Shown: positions 1 through 7,935 of the stretch, one piece after another | How the letters are laid out: each line of letters starts with the position of its first letter | Position numbering within the stretch: position 1 is the stretch's first letter | Source: Bacteroidetes bacterium GWF2_38_335 | GTDB lineage: Bacteria; Bacteroidota; Bacteroidia; Bacteroidales; GWF2-38-335 | Reading direction: 5' to 3' | Length of the DNA stretch: 64,000 nucleotides | Assembly (NCBI GenBank): GCA_001769535.1 | Contig: MEOH01000022.1 | Span: forward strand, 186,001 to 250,000 | Notes under the pieces: model-generated | What the model was told of the DNA's origin: nothing | The model's database searches: none | Seen by the model: the letters and a program-made list of their open reading frames with translations, nothing else | Translations under genes and position numbers: made by a program

Positions 1-3000
1 TCAGCGATGGTACTGCTCCTTTCTCATTCTTCTGGTCTTCAGCTGCTGCTGAATCAAATGATACCGCTGTGCTGCTCGAATTCGGATGGAACTATGTTAC
101 CATCGTCGATGCCTGCCGCACAATTATTGACTCTGTTTACATTCCCAGCGATCCTTTAATGACCACCGATGTTATGGCTGCCACTACCGCAACTTGTGCT
201 GCCATAAACGACGGTTCGGCCACTGCCACTACAACGGGAGCCACCGCTCCTGTTACCTACACCTGGCAGGCCCCGTCAACTTCGGTTACCTCCAGTGCCA
301 ATGACCTGCAGGTGGGATGGAATTACGTAATTATTGCCGACGCTTGTACATCAATTCTGGATTCTGTTGAAATTGAATCTGATCCTTTGATGACCATAGA
401 TATTACCTCATCAACCAATGCCACCTGCGCCGCCATCAATGACGGAACGGCTTCTGTAAGTGTTTTCGGTTCAACGGCTCCAATTACCTACGCATGGTCA
501 GCCCCGTCAATATCTGTTGCCAACAGTGCCAATGACCTTGATGTGGGATGGAATTACGTGACTGTTACCGATGCGTGTATCGCTTTGGTTGACTCTGTTA
601 ACATCCTCAGCAATCCGCTGATGACAATAGATATTACTTCATCTGATAACGCAACCTGTGCTGCCATCAATGATGGTTCGGCTTCGGTTTCTGTTTTCGG
701 ATCCACCGCTCCGGTTTCCTATGCATGGTCATTGCCATCAACTTCAATTACAAATTCTGCAAACGATTTACCTGTTGGCTGGAATTATGTCACTGTGACT
801 GATGCATGTACATCTGTTGTGGATTCTGTTGATATCCTAAGTGATCCACTTATGACCACCAGTATCACTTTCTCAAGCGGTGCAACCTGTACCGGACTTC
901 AGGATGGTGAGGCAACCGTAACTGCATTTGGCGCAACCGCACCAATTAGCTATGCATGGAGCCTGCCTTCGACATCAACTGCTGCCTATGCTGGTGATCT
1001 GCCAACCGGCTGGAGTTATGTCACTGTGACTGATGCTTGTACATCTAACAGGGATTCGGTTAACATTGGTTCCGACCCATTGATGACAATTGATATTACC
1101 TCATCCAACCCTGCCACCTGTGCTGCCATTAATGATGGTACTGCCCACGTTACCCTTACTGGTGCTGTGGCTCCTTTTACCATTGCCTGGTCAGCTCCTT
1201 CTACTTCAACTTTAGAAGATGCTACAGATCTGCACGTTGGATGGAACTACGTAACTGTTACTGATGCTTGTACAGCGGTTGTTGATTCTGTAAATATCGC
1301 CAGTGATCCTACAATTTCTTCGGATATTGCTTCTTCAACTGCTGCGACCTGTATTGCCATTAATGACGGTACTGCCTCAGTGGTAGTATACAGTGCGACC
1401 GGCACAGTTACCTATTTATGGGGTGCACCGTCAATAAGCACACTGGCTTCGGCAACAGACCTTGAAGTGGGATGGAACTACATCACCATTACCGATGCCT
1501 GTACCGCAATCGTTGATTCGGTTGATATACCAAGTGCTCCGGCTACCCTCGCCACATCAATAATTTCCTCAACGGTTGCTTCATGTGCTGGTGTAAACAA
1601 TGGTTCTGCTGAAGTTTCTGCATCCGGAACCAATGGCGCAGTGACCTATGCATGGTCTGCTCCTTCAGTATCCGTGGCTGCTACCGCTGCCGATTTGCAG
1701 GTTGGATGGAATTATGTCACCGTAACCGATATCTGTACTTTTAAAGTTGATTCAGTAGATATCGGAAGTGCTCCGCTCATGACCATCGACATAACCGATT
1801 CACTGGATGCATCCTGTGCTGCCGTTAACAATGGTTATGCTGTTGTTTTGGCATCAGGCGCCACTGCACCGATAACCTATGTTTGGTCAGCTCCATCGGT
1901 TACACTTAACGATACAGCTTATGATCTTGCAGTGGGATGGAACTATGTAACTGTTACAGATGCGTGTACTTCATTGATTGATTCGGTTGAGCTGTTTAGC
2001 TTGCCTTTAATGACAATAGATATTATTGACTCTACCGATGCTTCATGCCCCGGTCTTGCCAACGGATCAGCAGAAATTGCTGCAACCGGAGCTACTGCTC
2101 CAATTACCTACCTCTGGGAAGCTCCTTCAACCGCTGTTACAGCTATTGCAGCTGATCTTCCAATTGGATGGAATTATGTTACTGTCACCGACGCTTGTAC
2201 CTCATTGGTTGATTCGGTTGAGATTTTCAACCTGCCACTGATGACAATTAATATTATTGACTCCACAGATGCTACATGTGCTGCCATCAACGACGGTTCT
2301 GCGGTTATTGAAGTCACCGATGGCGCCGCCCCGTTTACATTTGTATGGTCAGCTCCGTCAGTTTCGACAAACGATACCGCTACTGATCTTTCTGTTGGAA
2401 TTAACTATGTTACCGTTACCGATTTATGCGGTTCTTTGATCGACTCGGTTGATATTCTCAGCTTGCCTTTAATGACAATAAATATTATTGATTCTACTTC
2501 AGCCACCTGTCCTGCCATCAGCGACGGTTCTGCAGTGATCGAGGCAACAGGAAGCACCGGCGCGTTATCATATGTTTGGTCAGCACCATCAGTTTCTGTT
2601 AATGACACTGCCCTTGACCTGTCGGTTGGATGGAATCACGTGACTGTAACCGATGCATGTATTTCATTGGTCGATTCAGTTGAGATATTAAGTCTGCCGC
2701 TAATGACCATCAGCATCATTGACTCTACCAATGCTACCTGCCCCACTTCAACAAACGGTGGTGCCGAAGTAGATACTACCGGTGGTGTGGCTCCGTTTAC
2801 ATTTGTATGGTCGGCTCCATCTACCTCTGTCACAACAATTGCAAATGACCTTGGTGTTGGCATGGCATACGTCACCGTTACGGATGCTTGTATATCACTG
2901 ATCGACTCGGTTGAAATCCTTTCATTACCTGTAATGAACTTTGAGTTTACCGATTCTACATACACCTCATGTGCCGCAACATTCGACGGAATGGCAACAA

Positions 3001-3881
3001 TCACAGTATCCGACGGGGTTGAACCTTTCGTTTACGATTGGTCAATTTCTGCCAGTGATACGGCTGTGGCAAGCGGACTGAATGCCGGATGGCATCATGT
3101 TACCGTTACTGATGTCTGCGGATCACTTACCGATTCAATTTTAATAGGTACACTCCCTGCACTGGGCGTGATGCACCTGTCGACCGATATTATTTGTTAT
3201 GGCGACTCAACCGGAGCTGTTAATCTTTCGATTACCGATGGTGTTGCTCCAATAACTTATCTGTGGTCTGTTACTGACAGTATTGGCAGTCAGCTTACCG
3301 GAATTCCGGCCGGCACATACAACTATTCAGTAACCGATTTCTGCGGAACCATCACCAACTCGGTAACCATCATCGAACCGGGTGCCATCTCAGTAACCCT
3401 GCTGCCCGAAAACGTTACCTTCACGGGAATGGACGACGGTGCCATCGACCTCATCGCTTCAGGCGGTACAATGCCTTACTCTTATCTGTGGTCGAACGGA
3501 ATGACATCTGAAGACCTGGCCATGATTGTTGAGGGCGTTTATACAATCACCCTGACAGATGAAAACTCCTGTGTGTTTATCGACTCGGTGACCATCATCG
3601 CCGCAGGAAAATACATCGAAATCATGAACGTGCTCACTCCAAATGCCGACGGACAAAACGACACCTGGATGATCAAGTTTATTGAATCTTATCCCGACGC
3701 AATTATCACTGTGTTTAACCAGTGGGGACAGATTGTTTACAACTCAACCGGTTATACCGATCCGTGGAACGGTAAAAAAGATAACACCGGAAAAGAGCTG
3801 CCTGCAGGTACGTATTATTATATTATAGACCTTCAGGATAACGATATGAAATATTCTGGTTCAGTGACTATTTTACGTTAA
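1..3881 (+). CDS. Giant tandem-repeat adhesin with gliding-motility C-terminal domain (5' end outside window)
   Basis: The reading frame is open from the first bases, and the residues before any start codon match the repeat unit, so the true start lies upstream of the window. The visible part is about 1,290 residues. It holds thirteen units of about 77 residues (consensus pieces LMTIDI, DGSA, YVWSAPS, VGWNYVTVTDAC, DSV), then two shorter SprB/PKD-like repeats, then a C-terminal domain of about 85 residues with LTPNADGQNDTW, FNQWGQIVY, WNGK and LPAGTYYY. That last domain is the CHU_C/gliding-motility C-terminal family, a T9SS export signal. I infer a surface-exposed adhesin carried by T9SS, SprB-like in architecture. 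The PorP/SprF gene 26 bp downstream fits, because SprB-type adhesins are commonly paired with SprF. Ligand and total length cannot be seen. Confidence 0.9.
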   Translation, partial: SDGTAPFSFFWSSAAAESNDTAVLLEFGWNYVTIVDACRTIIDSVYIPSDPLMTTDVMAATTATCAAINDGSATATTTGATAPVTYTWQAPSTSVTSSANDLQVGWNYVIIADACTSILDSVEIESDPLMTIDITSSTNATCAAINDGTASVSVFGSTAPITYAWSAPSISVANSANDLDVGWNYVTVTDACIALVDSVNILSNPLMTIDITSSDNATCAAINDGSASVSVFGSTAPVSYAWSLPSTSITNSANDLPVGWNYVTVTDACTSVVDSVDILSDPLMTTSITFSSGATCTGLQDGEATVTAFGATAPISYAWSLPSTSTAAYAGDLPTGWSYVTVTDACTSNRDSVNIGSDPLMTIDITSSNPATCAAINDGTAHVTLTGAVAPFTIAWSAPSTSTLEDATDLHVGWNYVTVTDACTAVVDSVNIASDPTISSDIASSTAATCIAINDGTASVVVYSATGTVTYLWGAPSISTLASATDLEVGWNYITITDACTAIVDSVDIPSAPATLATSIISSTVASCAGVNNGSAEVSASGTNGAVTYAWSAPSVSVAATAADLQVGWNYVTVTDICTFKVDSVDIGSAPLMTIDITDSLDASCAAVNNGYAVVLASGATAPITYVWSAPSVTLNDTAYDLAVGWNYVTVTDACTSLIDSVELFSLPLMTIDIIDSTDASCPGLANGSAEIAATGATAPITYLWEAPSTAVTAIAADLPIGWNYVTVTDACTSLVDSVEIFNLPLMTINIIDSTDATCAAINDGSAVIEVTDGAAPFTFVWSAPSVSTNDTATDLSVGINYVTVTDLCGSLIDSVDILSLPLMTINIIDSTSATCPAISDGSAVIEATGSTGALSYVWSAPSVSVNDTALDLSVGWNHVTVTDACISLVDSVEILSLPLMTISIIDSTNATCPTSTNGGAEVDTTGGVAPFTFVWSAPSTSVTTIANDLGVGMAYVTVTDACISLIDSVEILSLPVMNFEFTDSTYTSCAATFDGMATITVSDGVEPFVYDWSISASDTAVASGLNAGWHHVTVTDVCGSLTDSILIGTLPALGVMHLSTDIICYGDSTGAVNLSITDGVAPITYLWSVTDSIGSQLTGIPAGTYNYSVTDFCGTITNSVTIIEPGAISVTLLPENVTFTGMDDGAIDLIASGGTMPYSYLWSNGMTSEDLAMIVEGVYTITLTDENSCVFIDSVTIIAAGKYIEIMNVLTPNADGQNDTWMIKFIESYPDAIITVFNQWGQIVYNSTGYTDPWNGKKDNTGKELPAGTYYYIIDLQDNDMKYSGSVTILR
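156..3167 (+). repeat. Thirteen tandem 231-bp coding repeats
   Basis: Units begin at 156, 387, 618, 849, 1080, 1311, 1542, 1776, 2007, 2238, 2469, 2700 and 2931. All are 231 bp, except the seventh (234 bp) and the divergent last one (about 237 bp). Each contains two Cys residues at fixed places (ATCA and TDAC) that could form an intradomain disulfide. The DNA before position 156 is the end of another unit, so the array continues upstream. Units differ at many bases, so the array is old or evolving rather than a fresh expansion. Confidence 0.93.
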
Positions 3882-3907
3882 TTATTGACTTTTTAAAAAA
3901 ACAAGAT

Positions 3908-4804
3908 ATGAAAAAGTTATTTTTCACTCTGATTTTAGCCGGGTTTGCAATCCAGGGATTTTCACAACAGCTGTCAACATACAGCCAGTACATGCTCAAT
4001 AAGTATGACATCAACCCTGCCGTTGCCGGAACAACCAATTACAATCCCATCACACTTGCTTACAGGCAGCTGTGGACAGGTTTGGATGAAGCTCCGTCAA
4101 CTCAGACAGCCAGCTCGCACATTGCTCTTTCAGAAAAAGTTGGAGTTGGCGGAAAAATTTTCAACATTTCAACCGGACCAATAACCAAAACAGGCATGGA
4201 AGCCACTTATGCATACAGTATCCCTGTTGGCACTGATGGTACAAGATTGTCTTTCGGTTTATCGGGAATGTTATATCAGTTCCATCTTGATAAATCAAAG
4301 CTGGTTTTTAATGACATGGACGATCCCATTATCCTTTTCGGATCAGAAAAGCTGATGGTGCCCGATGCCTCTTTCGGTACTTACATTTACAACGAGCGTT
4401 ACTATGGCGGATTTGCCATTTACCAGTTGTTTAACCGTCAGGTTGACCTGATGAATGATGCTTATATTGATCAGAGACAGGTAAGGCATTATTTCCTGCA
4501 TGGAGGATATGATTACATCATTAATGAGATGTGGTCGGTTGAACCATCATTGCTTTTAAAATTCATCGAAGCCGGAAAAATGCAGGTTGATATTAACGTA
4601 AAAGGAACTTACAAACAAATGCTTTGGGCAGGATTGTCATACCGCACCCAGGATGCAGTGGTTATCATGGTTGGAGCCGGTAAAAAGCGTTTTGAATTTG
4701 GATATTCATACGATATCGTGCTTTCAGATATGAAATATTACTGCAACGGCACCCATGGCATCCTTTTCACCTACAAGCTGAGCGCCTCAAAACCAAAATT
4801 ATAA
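3908..4804 (+). CDS. PorP/SprF family T9SS outer-membrane protein
   Basis: This 298-residue protein starts with a signal peptide ending near GFSQQ. It then shows the family opening LSTYSQYMLNKYDINPAVAG and alternating beta-barrel-like segments up to a C-terminal strand. PorP/SprF proteins are outer-membrane components of the type IX system. Family members encoded next to a large adhesin are thought to help secrete or anchor that adhesin, as SprF does for SprB. The gene lies 26 bp after the adhesin stop codon on the same strand and is followed by a hairpin terminator, so the two probably form one transcript. Bacteroidota usually carry several paralogs, so I do not assign porP itself. Confidence 0.93.
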   Translation: MKKLFFTLILAGFAIQGFSQQLSTYSQYMLNKYDINPAVAGTTNYNPITLAYRQLWTGLDEAPSTQTASSHIALSEKVGVGGKIFNISTGPITKTGMEATYAYSIPVGTDGTRLSFGLSGMLYQFHLDKSKLVFNDMDDPIILFGSEKLMVPDASFGTYIYNERYYGGFAIYQLFNRQVDLMNDAYIDQRQVRHYFLHGGYDYIINEMWSVEPSLLLKFIEAGKMQVDINVKGTYKQMLWAGLSYRTQDAVVIMVGAGKKRFEFGYSYDIVLSDMKYYCNGTHGILFTYKLSASKPKL

Positions 4805-4826
4805 TTGGTAAAAAGATATTCTAAGG

Positions 4827-4852
4827 AAACGGGCTTCGGTCCGTTTTTTTTT
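4827..4852 (+). terminator. Rho-independent terminator after the PorP/SprF gene
   Basis: A six-base stem (AAACGG pairing with CCGTTT) encloses an eight-base loop containing CTTCGG. It is followed by a run of nine T. It lies 22 bp after the stop codon of the upstream gene. Confidence 0.8.
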
Positions 4853-5023
4853 GCTCACTCTGTCCGAATTGTGCTGAAGAGTTATGTTAAGGCCTGTTGG
4901 TTAAGTCAAAAGATAAATTGATAAAATGAAATGGCACGGTCCCGAATTGCATTCGAGGATAAATGCTCTGCACATAATCGTCAGGCTTATTTTTCAACAA
5001 AATGATTATCAATTCATAACAAA

Positions 5024-5173
5024 GAGATCCCTCGCTGCACTCGGGATGACAATTCATGTTTTGGATTGGTCAGATGGGATGGGGAAGGCGGCTTTACCGC
5101 CTTCCCCATCCCATCTGACACTATCTCATAGAGACCATTGTCATCCCGAACCGCCCAAAGCGGTGAGGGATCT
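5024..5173. repeat. Intergenic palindromic repeat element in a 539-bp gene-free stretch
   Basis: The spacer 4805-5343 holds no convincing gene. Its core is a nested inverted repeat. The outer arms, 5024-5050 (ATCCCTCGCTGCACTCGGGA) and 5140-5173 (reverse orientation, GTGAGGGATC), are similar and inverted. The inner arms, 5070-5091 and 5097-5118, are a perfect 22-bp inverted repeat with a five-base loop. The outer sequence resembles the dispersed intergenic element that often causes spurious small proteins reading SLAALGMT or CHPE. A non-autonomous repeat (REP/MITE-like) is the likeliest explanation. The remainder up to 5310 shows nothing else. Confidence 0.7.
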
Positions 5174-5316
5174 TACTGGAAATTAACTAAGTTTAATACA
5201 GAAAAACCTTAACCTGACGACTATGGGCCTTAAAGCCGGGGTTATTTGCAGAGCGAAGACCCTCTATCAATTTTTAACTTTTGTATAAAAATCGCCAATC
5301 ATCTACCACCTTTTTA

Positions 5317-5324
5317 TAATTTTG
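5317..5324 (+). promoter_or_regulatory. Bacteroidota -7 box upstream of the M28 peptidase
   Basis: TAATTTTG matches the TAnnTTTG consensus of the Bacteroidota primary sigma factor. It lies 19 bp before the ATG, predicting a leader of only about 13 nt. No good -33 TTTG lies at 19-21 bp, so the call rests on the -7 box and its position. Confidence 0.45.
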
Positions 5325-5343
5325 CCATATAAAAAACAAAACC

Positions 5344-6915
5344 ATGAGCAAATTCATTCTCACACTGTTCTCTGCACTCTTAACTGTAATCTCCTTAAAT
5401 GCACAAAACGATCCCGTGGTCGATTCCATCATCAAATTCGGGAAAGCCGACAATCAGGCCATGAAACATCTGGATGTTTTGTGTAACCGAATTGGAGGAA
5501 GGCCTATCGGATCGGATGCCTATCAGAATGCCGAAGAATGGACCGCCGGTAAATTCGAAGAATGGGGCATGGAAGTAATCATGGACGACGCCGGCGAACT
5601 GCCTGTGGGTTTCAACCGCGGACCTTGGTTTGGCAGACTTCTCAGCGATAACGGTTTTCAACTTCATTTTGTCACGCCTTCATATACCTCCGGAACAAAG
5701 GGATTACAAAAGGGACATGTGCTCATTGAACCCATGACTCAGGGCGAATTCGACCGCATGAAAGGGAAACTTAAAGGTGCCTGGGTACTTGTTGGCGGTA
5801 CCAGCGACGGATGGCCTCTGGATTATTCGGATAAAGGTGCTCACAGACGCGATTCCATTAAAAAATTAAATCAGGAAATTGAATTGAAAAACAATGATAT
5901 CCGTCACTGGAACTGGGAACACAAAAAAGAGGAACAGAAAGAAATGCTCGAGATGGTGAAAGAACCCGGATTGTTTTATAATGAGATGAAGGAAGCAGGA
6001 ATTCTGGGAATCATACAATCAGCAACTCTTCCCCTGAAAGCTTATTCTGACAGAAAAAATATTGCTAAAATGAGCTTTGATAATCTGCCAACAGTCCCCG
6101 ATATCAAACTCGATGAACACCAGTATAAAATCATCGAACAAATGGCAAAGGAAAGGCAATCTTTCGAACTGGAATTTGACATCCGCAACCATTTTAATCC
6201 CGGTCCCATCAAATACCACAATGTGATCGGAGTGATTCCCGGCACCGAATTCCCCGATGAATATGTGATCATGGGCGGCCATCTGGATTCGTATGATGTG
6301 GCTACGGGCGGAGTGGATGACGGATCGGGGGCGACTCCCGCTATGGAAGCAGCCCGGTTGATCATGAAAGCAGGTGGAAAACCAAAAAGAACCATACTTG
6401 TTTGCCTTTGGGCAGGAGAGGAGTTCGGATTGCTTGGATCGACCAGCTGGATTGAACGTCACAAAGATAAACTGCCGAAAATTTCCAATATGTTTAACCG
6501 TGACGGAGGACCATTGGCTATATCCGGAATCAGCGTGACCGAAGCCATGATGAAGGATTTTGAAAAAATATGTGCCCCGCTGAACAGCATCAATCCCGAT
6601 TTTCCTTTTAAACTCGAAAAACGCGAACCCTCCGAAAAACCAAAAGAAGCATGGGGAACCGATAGTGGTCCGTTTGCCGTTGAGGGCGTTACAACCGTGG
6701 AATTCTCACAAAAGGATTTTTACGGACTGGATTTCAATTATCGTGAGATATGGCATACCGAAAGAGATTTATATACAAAAAGCATTCCGGCTTACCAGGA
6801 ACATTCGGCCATAGTGACTGCTGTGGTGGTTTATGGTGTAGCCTGTCTGGATCATTTGCTGTCGAAGGAGGGGTATTTTTTGCCGGAGGTTAAGGAAACG
6901 GGTAAGAAGAAGTGA
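5344..6915 (+). CDS. Secreted M28 family zinc aminopeptidase/carboxypeptidase Q-like
   Basis: The 523-residue protein has a signal peptide (cleavage near LNAQ, residue 21) and a C-terminal M28 catalytic domain. Visible metal and catalytic residues are H313 and D315 in GGHLDS, D326 in VDDGSG, the Glu pair 359-360 in WAGEEFG, D387 in FNRDGG, and a late His in IWHTERD. This set matches co-catalytic di-zinc exopeptidases. Residues 120-240 form an inserted segment that may correspond to a protease-associated-type lid. The likely role is peptide degradation in the periplasm or outside the cell. It stands alone, after the repeat element and with its own -7 box. M28 family membership is firm; substrate is not known. 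Confidence 0.93.
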   Translation: MSKFILTLFSALLTVISLNAQNDPVVDSIIKFGKADNQAMKHLDVLCNRIGGRPIGSDAYQNAEEWTAGKFEEWGMEVIMDDAGELPVGFNRGPWFGRLLSDNGFQLHFVTPSYTSGTKGLQKGHVLIEPMTQGEFDRMKGKLKGAWVLVGGTSDGWPLDYSDKGAHRRDSIKKLNQEIELKNNDIRHWNWEHKKEEQKEMLEMVKEPGLFYNEMKEAGILGIIQSATLPLKAYSDRKNIAKMSFDNLPTVPDIKLDEHQYKIIEQMAKERQSFELEFDIRNHFNPGPIKYHNVIGVIPGTEFPDEYVIMGGHLDSYDVATGGVDDGSGATPAMEAARLIMKAGGKPKRTILVCLWAGEEFGLLGSTSWIERHKDKLPKISNMFNRDGGPLAISGISVTEAMMKDFEKICAPLNSINPDFPFKLEKREPSEKPKEAWGTDSGPFAVEGVTTVEFSQKDFYGLDFNYREIWHTERDLYTKSIPAYQEHSAIVTAVVVYGVACLDHLLSKEGYFLPEVKETGKKK

Positions 6916-6952
6916 TTTTGCCGCTAATGTGAATTATTATAGGAACGCTTGG

Positions 6953-6991
6953 ATTTTGCCGCTTCCCGATAACTATCGGGAGCGCGAATGA
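6953..6991. repeat. Small palindromic repeat (TTTTGCCGC...GCGCGAATG), copy A
   Basis: The element has outer pieces TTTTGCCGC and GCGCGAATG around a palindromic core TCCCGATAACTATCGGGA. Two further copies lie at 14864-14901 and 14924-14958. Flanks of all three are intergenic. It is probably a dispersed non-coding repeat. Confidence 0.6.
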
Positions 6992-7077
6992 TGGGGTGAA
7001 TGATTTTCGGGTAATTGGAATCAATTCAGTTGATTGGAAATAAACAGTAGTTTTTTTCGTTTTAATGAAAAAAGTCC

Positions 7078-7749
7078 ATGAAAAAGCTATTTCTATTGTC
7101 TGTAATTACAGGAATTGTTGTGCTCCTCTCATGCTCTGTTTCAGATGGTCCGGAGGGTGTGCGTGAAAAACGCCTTGAGGATCCCGATTATATTGCAAAA
7201 GTAGGCTTGCAGCCCATCGGCAAATTTGAAAAAACCTATCTGGACACAATCAAAAAAGTTATTGAAGATATTTACGGACTTAAGGTGTTCATCCTTCCCG
7301 AAATGGCCTTGCCTAAATCGGCTTATACCACAGTAAGATTTCCGAGATACCGTGCGGACAGTCTGCTCCATATTCTCGACCGTGAAATTCCCGATTCGCT
7401 TGATTTTATTATGGGACTGACATCAGTAGATATTTCCACCACAAAAACCGATAAGGATGGAAATATCAAGAAACCTGAAAGCAAATATATTGATTTTGGA
7501 ATATTCGGATTGGGTTATTGTCCGGGCAACGCAACCGTTATATCAGTTTTTCGGTTGGAAAACAAAAACCGAAAAATATTTTTCGAGAGAATCAAAAAAG
7601 TCTGTGTCCATGAACTGGGCCATAACTTTGGATTGCCTCATTGTCCCACAATTACGTGTGTTATGGAAGATGCAAAGGAAACGATTAAAACTATTGATAA
7701 TGAAGAGTTGAGACTATGTGAAAAGTGTCTGGCTAAAATTTCAAAATAA
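7078..7749 (+). CDS. Lipoprotein archaemetzincin (M54 metalloprotease)
   Basis: This is a 223-residue protein. The first 19 residues form a lipoprotein signal (VVLLSC, Cys19), so the enzyme is predicted to be membrane-anchored outside the cytoplasm. Residues 178-217 carry the complete archaemetzincin signature: H178-E-L-G-H182, G185, H188, C189, C194, M196, then exactly 17 residues to C214 and C217. The family uses the His residues for catalytic zinc and the four Cys for a second structural zinc. The physiological substrate of archaemetzincins is not established. The gene is alone, with a 162-bp spacer upstream containing repeat copy A. Confidence in the family is high because every ligand and spacing fits. 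Confidence 0.93.
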   Translation: MKKLFLLSVITGIVVLLSCSVSDGPEGVREKRLEDPDYIAKVGLQPIGKFEKTYLDTIKKVIEDIYGLKVFILPEMALPKSAYTTVRFPRYRADSLLHILDREIPDSLDFIMGLTSVDISTTKTDKDGNIKKPESKYIDFGIFGLGYCPGNATVISVFRLENKNRKIFFERIKKVCVHELGHNFGLPHCPTITCVMEDAKETIKTIDNEELRLCEKCLAKISK

Positions 7750-7935
7750 CATTGAAAAATATAAGAATAATTATTACACTGATGCTACTGATTTTCATGA
7801 TCAACACTGATTTTTTCTCGAATACATCAGTGAAAACCAGTCCAACCAGTTTAATCAGTGTAAACCATTAAATGAAAATTAATACACTGATATTACCGAT
7901 CAACATGATTTATTTGCAAAAGGTATATGGGAATT
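7750..7935. other. AT-rich spacer with degenerate short repeats
   Basis: The convergent spacer contains imperfect direct repeats of the type CACTGATGCTACTGAT / CACTGATATTACCGAT, and CAGTCCAACCAGTTTAATCAG. These look like decayed dispersed repeats. No clear hairpin terminator is seen. Confidence 0.35.

Noticed and set aside
1-3167. CRISPR-like periodicity
   Set aside because: The 231-bp period is protein-coding, without short identical repeats and unique spacers.
4926-5186. 86-codon plus-strand ORF
   Set aside because: It lies entirely within the palindromic repeat element. Its SLAALGMT and CHPEPPKAVRDL words are typical false proteins from such repeats.
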